IMG/VR virus record: IMGVR_UViG_3300030119_000590
Location: 1-64,000 of that record
Source: a virus
DNA: 64,000 bases
Strand: one strand, 5' to 3'
Shown: positions 10,901 through 19,429 of the stretch, piece by piece
Numbering within the stretch: the stretch's first letter is position 1
How the letters are laid out: every line of letters starts with the position of its first letter
Notes under the pieces: model-generated
The model's database searches: none
The model's input: the letters and a program-made list of their open reading frames with translations, nothing else
What the model was told of the DNA's origin: nothing
Program-made: the position numbers and the translations under genes

Positions 10901-13900
10901 TTGCGTAATATTAAAGTTCTTGCGTGGACAGACTTACCTGAACAACAATCTAAATACTATAAGATAAATTTGGATCGTGGTTTAACAATAAACGTAGATG
11001 CGAATTCTCAAACTGATATAGTATTAAACATAGAAAGTGCGGGAGTAGGATACGAGTCTGATTTGTTCTACAGATTTAATAATACAGATGGATTATATAA
11101 ACGTGAGTATTCTCCTTACAACTCTGGTGAAGATTCAATTGATAATTCAAATGTTAAGTCTATTCTTGATAAACTTTATGCAGAAGATTTGGGTGAGGAA
11201 TTTATATACAATAGCATTAATATAAAAGAACATATAAAAAGAATTTTAAATCAATCATCTGAGTCCGTGTGTTATTTTATGGTAAATTTGGGTATCAATA
11301 ATCAGAGTATTTTGTTTGTTGGATATTTGAGTGAAACACATATTCCAAAAAAGTTAGTTGGTAGAAGTGAAGATCATTTACAAGGAGTAGTAACTTCAAA
11401 GGTTGCACCACAACCAAACGATATTGTATCAGGAACAAGAGTATCAACTGACGATGAAGAAATTGCATGGTCAATTTTGCCAAAATATGGATTTGGAAAA
11501 TTATCACCGGGTGGTGTTGTGCAACTTTCATCGTTAACGGCAACAAATCGGGTAGCATATGATTATGGAATTGTTGGTTTAGAACGTTTTGATTTTACTG
11601 ACAGAATTATTTACTCTGAGGAAACCTTATCGAGTCCCATTGATGTCAATATGGAAAATTTTTCATATTCATACGAACTTGAAATACTTCCGATTGATAA
11701 TACAACAACAAGAGTTCAACCAGATTCAATAGGAAACTATTTTGCAGTATTTAACTTAGAAAAATATAACTCAATTGAGATAGAAAACTTTACGGGACAA
11801 ATGGATATGTTGAATGGTTCTTATCTTGAGATTGGGACATACAATGGAAAACCTTTGTATAAAAATGAAAAAGATTTGAATGATGAGTTTCGTGTTAATA
11901 TAATTGACCAAAATTTGTCTAGAATACAACATTTAATTCCAGACGGTTATGTGGGAAGAAAAGTTAATTATATATTTTGGAGTAATATTAACAGACGTTG
12001 GATTTTGTTACATAGTAATAATTTCTTGATTGATTTTGTTAAAGAGCAAGATTTATACATTCCTATAGAATCACCGGTAAGGCATGATATATTATGGATA
12101 TATGGAAACACAGAATCCAATGCACAAAGTTTCAATACAGAAAATGGTGGTGATTTAGGTTATCATCGTTCTTTGGTATACAGAGAAACAGTTTCTGTAA
12201 GTTCAGTTATAGAAGCAGATGAAGCAAACTTTGATGAACTTATTTCTATGGAGGCACTTGGACTAGACTCTGATGAAGCAGGACTTGTATATACCTTCAG
12301 AGACACGGATACTATAAAAGTTTTTGGATTTACAGGTGCTTCGGCAGCGGCAAATGGTTTATATCGAGAACTTGAAGGAACGATGGGAACAAAACCATCG
12401 TACTTTAACGGTCGTGGTTGGCTGTTATACTGGAACGAAGATTCGTTTACATGGATCATTGCGGAATATGTTGGTATCAAAGACGAAATTCAGAAATCAC
12501 TAAGTACAGTTTATCAAAGGTTGAATCTTACTTCATTTTTCAATAAAACCTCTCCAACAAAATGGATAGCAAATTTATCAGCTGAGTTTGATTCTAGAAG
12601 AAATGACGATAATGTATTTTCGTCAGAAATAACATCGGATGTGTTTATTTCAATGGGAGGGCAAACATTACAGAGATTTTTTGACGGAATTGGTCGTTCA
12701 CGACAAACAGGTTTTGCATACTTTCCTTCGTTGAAAAAGAAAACAAAGGTAAAGTATAGTTCGGATGTAGAGTATTTCAGAGACACCATTGAGTCTAATT
12801 TAGATAAACTTGATGTTGTATCATATAACTCAACTGTGGTTGAAGGTAATTCATTTAGAATTGTACCCAATATACGTCATTTTCAAAGATATGAAGACGA
12901 TGCTCATACACAAGTCAAAAGACTTGCTTGGTGTATGACCATACGAAGAAAGAATCCAAAAATGCCTATTCCTGGTGTTTATACACGTAAGGCAGGAGGA
13001 TCATCGGTAATGCTCAGGTGGATGGCAAACGATTATGATACAATTACAGTTGATTATGATCCAGATAGAGAACTTATAGAAAAAGATGCTCTACGAGAAA
13101 CAGTTCCTGTGGGAATTTACAAAAGAGTGAATTCAAGTATCACGGGAGAATCAACAACAACTATAAGATTTAAACACTTATCAAATCAGTTTGAGTTGAA
13201 ACTTGAACCTGCCACCCAACCAAATGAGTCTGATAAATGGACAATTAGTTCACTTTCAAATGCAACTTATTCTGTATATACCCGTGATATGGTCGGACAA
13301 AATATAGAAACCGTCGCAACCAAAATTGGTTATATAAGAACCCGTGGTGAGCTTATAGAACAAAGATCGTTTGGTAAGTATATAACACGTGACGAGTTGA
13401 CATTCCCAACGGGTGATAATGCAAACAATATTTTTTACATAGGAAAGCCACCGGAATCAACAGATCCATTTGATGACAGAATACCAACCACAACAGAAGT
13501 ACCTTTTCAGTCTGGTATCGGTGAAGAAATTGCAACAGAAAATTTATATATTAAATGGGGTCATGTAATACAAGACAACATTGAATCTAACGATTGCAAA
13601 GATTTAAATTCATATCCAGCTGCTTCATATAGTTTAAAAGAAAACACCACTATAAAAGGAGGAAATACATCAAGACACGATTTGCTTGATTTAAGTAGAT
13701 CATATCCAAACGGTATAGGTGCTGAGTTGGTAATCGAAGTTTCTGGAGGCACTGGAGAAGACGAAGCATTTAATGGAATATATTGTAAACGAGAATCTAT
13801 ATCATCTAAAATTTTTGTTAATAGAGATGACACAACCAAGTATATAAAGCAAGGAGAACGTGAAGGTGATCCGGTTTATATATGTTCAATTGATTCTGCG

Positions 13901-16105
13901 TTCGGAGAGTTCGATGTATCTGTTTCTGATTTAAAAGGTGATGGTGCAACTAGAATGCGTTCATTTTATGTATTGGAAAAGTCAATAACAAAACCCACTC
14001 TTGAAAACTCTGATGAAAAAATGAGATGGGATTCAACACAACTTCCAACCATAGGTGAATATAGAAACCGAAACGATTGGAGTTCGGTTGCTCAAACAAG
14101 ACTAATTGATTCGTCTACCATTGAAGTCACTGGATGCGATATTGAAGGTGCGAATGGAGTATACAAAACAACAGGTACATTCGATTTTAGCAACAACGCA
14201 TACACATATTCCAATAAAAATAATTGGATATTTGTTTGCTATACACCACGTGATGCCAATACTGCACCAAAGTGGGTATTTACGGATACATACGAAACTC
14301 CTCTGTCAGGTGTAGTGTTTGAATCCGTAACAAGGTATGTAGGAACATCAAGAACTGATTATGATTCGGTGGATTTCTTGCAAGGTGTGTATTACAAATA
14401 TTCTTTATCTAAACACGACTCGTATTTAAATCAGACACAATTCTCGGAAGACGATTTTATATCTAATACACCTGGTGCAAGAACTTCTGTTAAAAAGTTT
14501 ATTAATATAGATACAACAAAATCGTTGACTGCGAACTATAAACTTATTCTTGGTAAGTTTGAAAACCAAACTAAAACCGAGTTGACTGTAATCGAAAATT
14601 TAAATGAATTGAAAGAAAATCTTGTAGATGATAGTGTGAGAATCGAGGATATGAATTATGATACATTTGAGTATGAAATAAATTATCCTCATTCATATAC
14701 AAACATTGATACAATACCCGTTGTAACAGAACTTGATTTTGTATCTAAAAATAATATTTATAGTCAACACGAAACTGCGATTGAATTTGAGGTGACACCC
14801 ATTTCATCTAAAATCTCAAATACCTATAATGTTGCACTTCCACTTGATATATCATATGCAGAAGAAATATTTTCAAAGGATACCTTGGAAAAAACTGAGG
14901 TCAATTTTTCATTTGATGGTGACTCGTTGGTTAATTGGAACACGAACTTCTTTGGAAAAACTGAGTCTGGAGAGCTACGTATATATGAAACTGAAGTTGC
15001 ATATAGTAAACAAATAACAATATCTAACCAAACCAAAGTGAATTCTTATTCACTTTCTGTTGATGAAGTATCGTTGGAAATGAAACTTACACTTACACCT
15101 AGAAAACGAGAAGACTATGTAGTCACTAAATTACATTCTAGAACATACCTCGATGACTTTGAGTTTGGTTTTAATGCCTTTGTAAACGAAGAAGGAACTA
15201 AGATAGAAGATTCAAAACTTATAGAAGTTTCTAAAATTATTCCATTTGACTACGAAGTAAGTCGACCAACACAACTGAGTGACTTAATAAACCTTGGAAA
15301 TGTAGGTTCTTTATACAATAAAAGAATTTTTCCAATACACCGAAGTAATTTTAGAAGAAATATAATTGGTAGGGGAGTCAACGATGTAACAACAACCATG
15401 GACCTGTCTGGAAATTTAAATTCAACGTCACCCATAATTAGAACTAGGGAGTCGGCTCAACGGATAGGTGATCCGTCAGAGATACAAGATAGTTTCTGGT
15501 TCGTTGACGATGTACCTGCCGTTTCGGTGGTAAGGGTTGAACAGGAAGATACAACACCACCGACTATGTCAGATGAAAAGAAAGAAACACTTGAGTTTTC
15601 ATATTCATTTGAGAATTCAGAAGAATTAACACCCACACCAACTCCAACTCCAACACCAACTCCCACTCTAACTACACCACCCACCCCAACCCCAACCGTT
15701 GGCAATTCCGGCCAGTATATAACCCCAACTCCCACACCAACTCCCACACCAACCCCAACTCCCACACCAACCCCAACTCCCACACCAACCCCAACTCCTA
15801 TACCAGTAGGCAGTTCAGCGGCAGAAACAAACTCCCCACTTTGTATTACAGGAACAACGGCCTTTGATAACGGCACATGGGTGTTGGGTGGAGTATATTA
15901 TAGTCATCCATACTGGACTAGTCCTGACACCAATTATTATCTTTACGCAAAGACGAGAGATGCGAACCCGCAGTGGAGAATTACCAATCGTCCTCCTGGA
16001 ACCTACACATCTTATGTGGTTGACTCTATGGCCGCAGTAATATCACCAGAACTTTCTGGATGGTCAAGTGGAATAATCATAGTGGCAGGTTCGTGTGATG
16101 AGTAA
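4943..16105 (+). CDS. Giant baseplate/tail structural protein (gp7-like position)
   Basis: A single uninterrupted 3720-residue reading frame, about 3.6 times the length of T4 gp7 (1032 residues), which is the wedge protein expected here. Visible parts: an N-terminal wedge-like region (1-560); at about 770-880 a segment resembling phage tail protein I/P2 gpI types (FLNLVGNHFDLIYTYI, then NNLPHIVNTIGTERSINALL and a cysteine-tyrosine-glycine motif); one GILS-type module at about 961-1057 shared with the 2154-residue protein; six or more copies of an NG-Y/W-W module between 585 and 3120; a Thr-Pro tract (about 3563-3622); and a C-terminal W/Y-rich domain with LCITGTTAFDNGTW. This suggests a baseplate scaffold carrying a string of small adhesion-like modules. 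The gp7 assignment rests on position and general character, not on a clear match. Confidence 0.85.
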   Translation: MANYLKYIDTESNTGDFTRAYPVESSALDLAFEKTSTKTTFGKSFKDVIEFTVYDSTGRNLLAWTIIEGLENYTTKNLYYTNYNDDTVTASVRVLDSVYPSANGNIILSPTDQLKKLNFTTGAYRIGFSFRNDIIGSTESESKLIVSEISPSRTEIKITPECLRNSTRPQDAAINFEYDNFINKRIVVSHIYHDVSSFYRDDVSFILDNTGLDFSEDFKSTFDDFEQSYEKTITTYLGVDIKSINPTHINQFISNIYSNYEKVTKLYNNVILTNYTSSFTSSDFYDEYLKCADYIISKHTKLATLSTDSVEVEFYKSAFIHFYDLDALSGIYADRFDNYFSNVINLSNNQSYPILKQTLSSQNANDAVKQQPLVLKLSEPLPFSVTVGTRFHLSNVSSSDDIIQNIIVTEEVVSTTYKLRGPNKVSLLTSSSGTKQYTSEDLTLGNEIESGISNHFNKLTSGTELSVDYSEFSNYVRFSSAKKKLDAFVYKLTQVSKLNRKKIELENEIYNLKKRIANDTIGNETGADSYTILREFDIKKTNESLSEIIDSFTEYEKFLFYTEDNFAWPRSENLVVTTNSTQKFQTVLYEGVYYEDGVYNERPLYTHQSNDWTLYWDGAEYGWVLSDAGTSKTNHWISTRPVTTTDSFITSNVFGNQTITRTTDASIEKLASSSEFSSDATPDYMPNSDNVPTERPWLSFSISYEQVIRGIKGTARSPRYIPADLKVFQKDKGYFWYLERANEAEQYDKTNDDSLGNNIPEFLVRDDSNQDFVDFLNLVGNHFDLIYTYIANMGASLKPRNNPNKGVPNELVWFIMNSLGVRFSGQDDAGDDMTSDYPTGGLSIKDRRNIIWRRILNNLPHIVNTIGTERSINALLRCYGVPDYLFKVKEYGGVKYSTSGASDESIFSFDSFDYKLNFTQDDQYISIPWHGDSYEVRTLEFETSLDDSLREENLSTEYGLLEYNISPSAIIKDQENGITSSGWIYQGILSIPPATSEVGAPGFEQDSSAPYPVDVIGPDGDMYGHLTYTGIPTNKGKLYYKPDSGPYEGESLYGEMRSNICQLNIETTDIPIVNSDRSVNLDDSSSDWELGIEIEPGRQSDGYGRFYFEFNDGIRQYCPEKKHPPICVLGAGDYNVMLVKSYKEEGKFSQYLKMYVKRASGADIVVSYSILIPATKESFEKFNSYNKVFFGNYMSSVFKGTLNKLRMYNIEIPENRFENHILFNQAYDLDDPSQMRDSLIFKANFDYPYDLSSVANPSASTDEYPTGTIPNNSFRKDAPKNIECWNFRSREFPYDFVGEGKRQFAKLPGFGAQAFSNNKIRIETQKVIAPLNPRARSTEKSGDRLAVDTNTLGVFFSPTDLINTEIIRFFGSFELGDYIGDPADLYKSEYRRYDEFKKVFYREGFGKIDWSMYLNIMKTYVDASLFENIEKVVPARTRLISGLMVEPSILERNKLKSIVVNPQVQSDFKKLSPEELESINNPHDHDGITNKASNNHKINRLQNIELSGVRSSENIASFANQQIGPNTKKGGVTLHTGETTYKRNSSANQLDSNRTFNFNYTGNFIDTSLDQYMYGISSTYGVYSEGGRMFKVENTPRELQLRLPIKYALGGDIDYGNLTDVIIKVQGFDSKLVFEFSSANGIFKSGGFLNNKLFFSNSSKTWFIYWSVIRSKWVLVNENPTYMKEEEGLLTPRKGLLWVSDIADACIGKVYTWPCRFSGSKTGGTAYYENDYITIVDSGILPQVEVLNDRIMSVNTLLAPFNSGRIFGYLDCEIYGSFTGRYKMMATINGVDVWQPKTGYFEVENHYFEKDGEKKKILIDGQFSGKLLRGSLGSISQDVKILGRVNGRDYFDCDSPWVRPASDDGSVISDINEIVNIESVEVTNNLTEFQESKAINYISKKFDSVNLVPVPNKYKNKYSSIIRYGDTESPYTDYLVRNEDIFRHGGSSKISGNYTLSVNHETKDTFTFPVLFDYQVELSATLKGNGLRNIKVLAWTDLPEQQSKYYKINLDRGLTINVDANSQTDIVLNIESAGVGYESDLFYRFNNTDGLYKREYSPYNSGEDSIDNSNVKSILDKLYAEDLGEEFIYNSINIKEHIKRILNQSSESVCYFMVNLGINNQSILFVGYLSETHIPKKLVGRSEDHLQGVVTSKVAPQPNDIVSGTRVSTDDEEIAWSILPKYGFGKLSPGGVVQLSSLTATNRVAYDYGIVGLERFDFTDRIIYSEETLSSPIDVNMENFSYSYELEILPIDNTTTRVQPDSIGNYFAVFNLEKYNSIEIENFTGQMDMLNGSYLEIGTYNGKPLYKNEKDLNDEFRVNIIDQNLSRIQHLIPDGYVGRKVNYIFWSNINRRWILLHSNNFLIDFVKEQDLYIPIESPVRHDILWIYGNTESNAQSFNTENGGDLGYHRSLVYRETVSVSSVIEADEANFDELISMEALGLDSDEAGLVYTFRDTDTIKVFGFTGASAAANGLYRELEGTMGTKPSYFNGRGWLLYWNEDSFTWIIAEYVGIKDEIQKSLSTVYQRLNLTSFFNKTSPTKWIANLSAEFDSRRNDDNVFSSEITSDVFISMGGQTLQRFFDGIGRSRQTGFAYFPSLKKKTKVKYSSDVEYFRDTIESNLDKLDVVSYNSTVVEGNSFRIVPNIRHFQRYEDDAHTQVKRLAWCMTIRRKNPKMPIPGVYTRKAGGSSVMLRWMANDYDTITVDYDPDRELIEKDALRETVPVGIYKRVNSSITGESTTTIRFKHLSNQFELKLEPATQPNESDKWTISSLSNATYSVYTRDMVGQNIETVATKIGYIRTRGELIEQRSFGKYITRDELTFPTGDNANNIFYIGKPPESTDPFDDRIPTTTEVPFQSGIGEEIATENLYIKWGHVIQDNIESNDCKDLNSYPAASYSLKENTTIKGGNTSRHDLLDLSRSYPNGIGAELVIEVSGGTGEDEAFNGIYCKRESISSKIFVNRDDTTKYIKQGEREGDPVYICSIDSAFGEFDVSVSDLKGDGATRMRSFYVLEKSITKPTLENSDEKMRWDSTQLPTIGEYRNRNDWSSVAQTRLIDSSTIEVTGCDIEGANGVYKTTGTFDFSNNAYTYSNKNNWIFVCYTPRDANTAPKWVFTDTYETPLSGVVFESVTRYVGTSRTDYDSVDFLQGVYYKYSLSKHDSYLNQTQFSEDDFISNTPGARTSVKKFINIDTTKSLTANYKLILGKFENQTKTELTVIENLNELKENLVDDSVRIEDMNYDTFEYEINYPHSYTNIDTIPVVTELDFVSKNNIYSQHETAIEFEVTPISSKISNTYNVALPLDISYAEEIFSKDTLEKTEVNFSFDGDSLVNWNTNFFGKTESGELRIYETEVAYSKQITISNQTKVNSYSLSVDEVSLEMKLTLTPRKREDYVVTKLHSRTYLDDFEFGFNAFVNEEGTKIEDSKLIEVSKIIPFDYEVSRPTQLSDLINLGNVGSLYNKRIFPIHRSNFRRNIIGRGVNDVTTTMDLSGNLNSTSPIIRTRESAQRIGDPSEIQDSFWFVDDVPAVSVVRVEQEDTTPPTMSDEKKETLEFSYSFENSEELTPTPTPTPTPTPTLTTPPTPTPTVGNSGQYITPTPTPTPTPTPTPTPTPTPTPTPTPIPVGSSAAETNSPLCITGTTAFDNGTWVLGGVYYSHPYWTSPDTNYYLYAKTRDANPQWRITNRPPGTYTSYVVDSMAAVISPELSGWSSGIIIVAGSCDE
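6695..6830 (+). repeat. NG-Y/W-W module, copy 1 of the giant baseplate protein
   Basis: Residues about 585-628 carry the pattern: glycine-tyrosine start, NERPLY, then W-T-L-Y-W and G-W-V-L. Other copies lie at about 9820-9990, 11770-12020, 12313-12475, 13730-13920 and 14120-14300. Each pairs an N-G-(I/L/V/S)-Y turn with two aromatic strands ending in a W-(I/V)-(L/I/F) segment. Copies differ strongly in DNA, so this is an old protein repeat. Confidence 0.6.
7825..8112 (+). repeat. GILS-type module shared with the 2154-residue protein
   Basis: Residues about 961-1057 contain the order N-G-I-T-S-S-x-W, GILS, PYPVDV, GHLTYTG and K-L-Y-Y. The same order occurs six times in the protein encoded at 19430-25894. 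The shared module is evidence of domain exchange between the two tail proteins. Confidence 0.75.
15629..15806 (+). repeat. Thr-Pro hexanucleotide repeat tract
   Basis: Two blocks (15629-15700 and 15721-15806) of six-base units such as CCAACT, CCCACA and CCAACC encode (Thr-Pro)n separated by a short VGNSGQYI spacer. The tract links the body of the giant protein to its last domain. Because the unit is six bases, gain or loss of units keeps the frame, so the linker length can vary. Confidence 0.9.
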
Positions 16106-16125
16106 TTTAAATTAGGAGATTAAAA

Positions 16126-17082
16126 ATGACAACACGACATTCAATAAAAGATAACTCTAATAATTTACGTGATGGAATTTTATACGGAGGTAGTATAGAA
16201 ACCGGAGGGAGTGATAGAAACTATAAGGACGTAGTAAGGTTTCCAAACGATGTGGGTGAAGAATCTGAAAATACCAATTCTTACATAAAAGTTGGTGGTT
16301 CTGCAATAGAAACAAACAAAGCAACAATTTCTTGTTGGATAAATCCAGTAGGAGAGTCACAGGAATCTGCGGGAATATTAACATCAACTACGCAAGATGG
16401 AAAAATTTATGGAATGGTGTTGAAAGCAAACGGCCAACAACAAAATATTGGTTACGTATGGGGAACTACTTCAGCGGAACAGGATATAGACTTTGGTGTT
16501 TCTATTCCAATTGGTGAGTGGAGTCATGTGCTACTAGTGATATACGAATCAGGAGTATCGAGGTTGTTTGTAAATAATGTATATGTCGCGACACACGACA
16601 CAGGTTTTATCAGAAAACACGCAATACTAGACAATATAGAAATCGGTAGATTTTCTGGATTAATTGACAATGTATCTTTTTATTCGGACACACTTGATTA
16701 TGGAAATGTCCAATTAAATAGTTTAGCAACACACGAAGTATCGTATGTGTACGCACAAAACAGAGAGGAGTTTGAACCAAACGATGAAGAATCTGCGATT
16801 AAAACTCAATTGGTGGATAACTTTATAGAGCAAACAAATGGAATTAGATTTTACTATCAACAATCATCAGAATATGCGGAAGCACATACAAACTATATAA
16901 ATAACACTTTAAGTGTTATGAATACAACAGGTGGTTATCTTGAAGATGTGTTAGCAAACCAATCTTCTGAGAAACAAGACGAACAAAAATTTACAGTAAT
17001 CGGTGGACCAAATGCCAACTTAAGAAGATTTGCCGATGGAAAGTTTAGAACAATACCTGGAGAGATTGTCGAACTTCAATGA
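16126..17082 (+). CDS. LamG/concanavalin A-like tail protein
   Basis: A 318-residue protein. Residues about 45-190 look like a LamG/concanavalin A-like lectin fold: ATISCWINP, GEWSHVLLVIYESGVSRLFV, then NIEIGRFSGLIDNVSFY, the usual strand order ending in a G-x-IDNV-x-(F/Y/I)Y segment. The C-terminal 120 residues are mostly helical and acidic. Such domains bind carbohydrate or build fibres in many phages. The ATG has a good ribosome site (TTAGGAG at about 16110-16116). Likely a tail-fibre or baseplate decoration protein. Confidence 0.8.
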   Translation: MTTRHSIKDNSNNLRDGILYGGSIETGGSDRNYKDVVRFPNDVGEESENTNSYIKVGGSAIETNKATISCWINPVGESQESAGILTSTTQDGKIYGMVLKANGQQQNIGYVWGTTSAEQDIDFGVSIPIGEWSHVLLVIYESGVSRLFVNNVYVATHDTGFIRKHAILDNIEIGRFSGLIDNVSFYSDTLDYGNVQLNSLATHEVSYVYAQNREEFEPNDEESAIKTQLVDNFIEQTNGIRFYYQQSSEYAEAHTNYINNTLSVMNTTGGYLEDVLANQSSEKQDEQKFTVIGGPNANLRRFADGKFRTIPGEIVELQ

Positions 17083-17100
17083 TTTTGTTAAAAAAAAAGA

Positions 17101-17116
17101 TATATAAATATTTATG
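17101..17116 (+). promoter_or_regulatory. Candidate late promoter, palindromic AT element
   Basis: TATATAAATATTTATG contains both TATAAATA (the T4 late consensus) and TATTTAT (the motif used elsewhere in this window) in overlapping inverted form. It lies 42 bases before the ATG at 17158. Confidence 0.45.
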
Positions 17117-17157
17117 TATATGAAACAAGGGTTATTTAATATATATATTGAAGTGCT

Positions 17158-17886
17158 ATGGGATATCTAAATAATGAAACTATAACGGTCGAGGCAGTTT
17201 TAACTCGCAGAGGAAGAGAATTGCTTGCGTCCGAGAACGGACTGAATATTACTAGTTTTGCTCTGGCAGACGATGAAATTGATTATACTTTGTATGATCC
17301 AAACCATCCAGATGGGTCGCAATACTACGATGCAGCTCTTCGCAGTATGCCCATATTTGAACCTCTTACAGACGAAACACAATCTTTAAAATATAAATTG
17401 GTTACACTTCCATCTGGTACACAAAAAATTCCTGTTATTGAACTTGGACAACAAGATATTCTGTTGAGTAAAAACTATCAAGGTGTGGTTACAATATCTC
17501 CTACAACTGATCCTGTTTACAATACCACTCTTGGATACACTGCGGTTTTATCAAATAATGCAGTAGGAACACTCGAAGGCCAAGGTGTCAACGCAAGTGC
17601 ATCTGCATCTGCATCGTTATTTCTTGGTGATACATCAAGTGAAAAAGCAATAACAGCTGTTGGTTTGACATTTACATTTCGTCCAAACGCATCAATAACA
17701 AAAGATGAAACTGCACAACTTACTATTATCGGAAATGAAAGTGGTGGTTCACGTACAATTCCTGTGAGAGTATATTTAGGTGAACAACCAGAAGTAGCAG
17801 TAACAAATGCAATTACCAATGTTACCAGTGTTAGCAGCGTTAGCAGTGGTAGTGGAAGTGTTAGTAGTAGTGGAACGGCATATTAA
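17158..17886 (+). CDS. Virion structural protein, conserved type with low-complexity tail
   Basis: A 242-residue protein. The opening (MGYLNNETITVEAVLTRRGRE, about 1-21) followed by LALADDEIDY-like residues is of a type I recall in T4-like marine phages as a structural protein; no biochemical role is known to me. Residues about 140-205 form a beta-rich domain. The last 25 residues are Ser/Gly/Val-rich (VSSVSSGSGSVSSSG), a flexible end. It is followed after six bases by the next virion-type gene and forms a unit with it. Confidence 0.8.
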   Translation: MGYLNNETITVEAVLTRRGRELLASENGLNITSFALADDEIDYTLYDPNHPDGSQYYDAALRSMPIFEPLTDETQSLKYKLVTLPSGTQKIPVIELGQQDILLSKNYQGVVTISPTTDPVYNTTLGYTAVLSNNAVGTLEGQGVNASASASASLFLGDTSSEKAITAVGLTFTFRPNASITKDETAQLTIIGNESGGSRTIPVRVYLGEQPEVAVTNAITNVTSVSSVSSGSGSVSSSGTAY

Positions 17887-17892
17887 TATAAA

Positions 17893-19398
17893 ATGATATA
17901 TAAAGAAATAGAAGATGCCGATAAGGTGTTTGGTAGAACAATAAAAGTTTCAACAGGAAGTTTTTCTGATGGATTCCATTTGGATCAGTTTCATGTGGAT
18001 GAATCTAGTGGAGGTGAACTTGACACACCTCTATCAAGATATGTAGTTAACTCATCGGCAACAGAGTTAGAAGTTCTTGAAAGTATGTCGGCTGCACAAC
18101 TTGAAGACGGAGAACACGTAATACAAAAAAGTTTAGACCTTGCTTCGTACGATAATTACTATGATGAATCGGCGCAAAATTCAGATAGTACTCTTAATAT
18201 AGTCGCAACCAACAACTACCACGAAGAAAAATGGACAGATGTCTCATACGGAGATTATTATGCGAATGTTTATGATAATCCAGTTTCAGTTGGTGGTGTT
18301 TCAAATGAAAACGCAAGGACTCAAATGACAATTACATATGGCCATGCATTGGGGTATGGTTCTCGTATTGCTGGTAGTGGAGTAAAAGCAGTTAATGTTA
18401 CTAAAGCAATTTACAATCAATATAGAAACATTTTGTTAGGACCTGGTGATTCACGTTTTACTTTTCAAAAAAGTGGAAACTTATCTGGTGTAGATAAAGA
18501 CCACATTTATGTAATTAACTTTTCATCAACTGCAATGCGTGAGAAACTTGACGAAGGTAATTTGGAGTTTACATTAAGTTTGTCGCAAGGAATTAAATCT
18601 AAAAATGGTGGACTTGATGCGAATATTTCAGCAACACTAACTCTTAGAGATGATAGTAGGTTTGAGGCACAAATACTTCAACAAAGTGGTATGACCAAAG
18701 TAGGTAGAGTTTTTAATATAGTAAAGGGAACAATTGCTGATACAGAACTTTCAGATTCACAAAGATATGCCAATAAACAAAACACAGATAATGTTGGTGT
18801 TGGTGAGGGGTTTGGTTTAGTTTATCCTGACCTTGGTATAATCGTATTAAATCCTGATGCTATTTCTAACGAACTTGGGGGCAACCTACAAGAACAAATT
18901 GATGCTTTGTCAGAAGATGAGTATGTAAAAAATGTTAATAATGTGGGAAAAATGTTGTCATGGAGTGGTGTAATAAATCCAAACTCTTTACAAAGTGGAG
19001 ATTTAGTAAACGGAACAGAAAGAAATCACCAAAACTTTTTGAAATTATTTACGGCATTAAAACAAGGTGGAAACTTTAAGTGTAGAAGTTCTGAGTTTAT
19101 TCCATCCAAGCATTATTTTATTAGAGTTAGAAATACCGACTTCAATTATAGTAATAACCCAACATTCGTATATCAAAACCAAGAGGCAATGATTAAAGCA
19201 GCTCAGACTAATACTGATAAAAATTATTGGTTAGGCCGTGTTCGTTTTGATGAATTTGTAAACGACTCAAAGACTTACATCACTACAGTAGGTTTATATA
19301 ATGAGAATAATGAACTAGTAGCAGTGGCAAAACTTAGTGTGCCTGTTTTAAAGAGTTTTGATACAGAGACACTGATTAAGGTAAAACTTGATTTTTAA
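17893..19398 (+). CDS. Virion structural protein, unknown
   Basis: A 501-residue protein beginning MIYKEIEDADKVFG, close behind the previous gene. It has no catalytic motif I can see. The body alternates beta-rich segments with a conserved-looking YGHALGYGSR stretch (about residues 150-160); the C-terminal 80 residues resemble a small beta domain ending in LIKVKLDF. The C-terminus of the next large protein ends similarly (NFLVKYDT after a G-L-E-L-V-M-V-A-K-L-S segment), so both may end in a related domain. Probably a tail-fibre or baseplate-attached protein. Confidence 0.8.
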   Translation: MIYKEIEDADKVFGRTIKVSTGSFSDGFHLDQFHVDESSGGELDTPLSRYVVNSSATELEVLESMSAAQLEDGEHVIQKSLDLASYDNYYDESAQNSDSTLNIVATNNYHEEKWTDVSYGDYYANVYDNPVSVGGVSNENARTQMTITYGHALGYGSRIAGSGVKAVNVTKAIYNQYRNILLGPGDSRFTFQKSGNLSGVDKDHIYVINFSSTAMREKLDEGNLEFTLSLSQGIKSKNGGLDANISATLTLRDDSRFEAQILQQSGMTKVGRVFNIVKGTIADTELSDSQRYANKQNTDNVGVGEGFGLVYPDLGIIVLNPDAISNELGGNLQEQIDALSEDEYVKNVNNVGKMLSWSGVINPNSLQSGDLVNGTERNHQNFLKLFTALKQGGNFKCRSSEFIPSKHYFIRVRNTDFNYSNNPTFVYQNQEAMIKAAQTNTDKNYWLGRVRFDEFVNDSKTYITTVGLYNENNELVAVAKLSVPVLKSFDTETLIKVKLDF

Positions 19399-19416
19399 TA
19401 AATATTTTGGATAAAA

Positions 19417-19426
19417 TATATTTATA
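19417..19426 (+). promoter_or_regulatory. Candidate late promoter 3 bases before the start codon
   Basis: TATATTTATA ends three bases upstream of the ATG at 19430 and there is no ribosome-binding sequence between. If this is a -10 type element, transcription would start at or next to the ATG and give a leaderless mRNA. Confidence 0.6.
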
Positions 19427-19429
19427 TCC

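Noticed and set aside
15457-15876. Open frame of 139 residues on the minus strand, rich in Val-Gly
   Set aside because: It is the reverse reading of the Thr-Pro repeat tract of the giant protein and has no ribosome site or protein-like composition.
17103-17110. Classical T4 late promoter TATAAATA as the general promoter of this phage
   Set aside because: I found it once in + orientation in an intergenic gap, while TATATTTAT is widespread; the match here comes from an AT palindrome.
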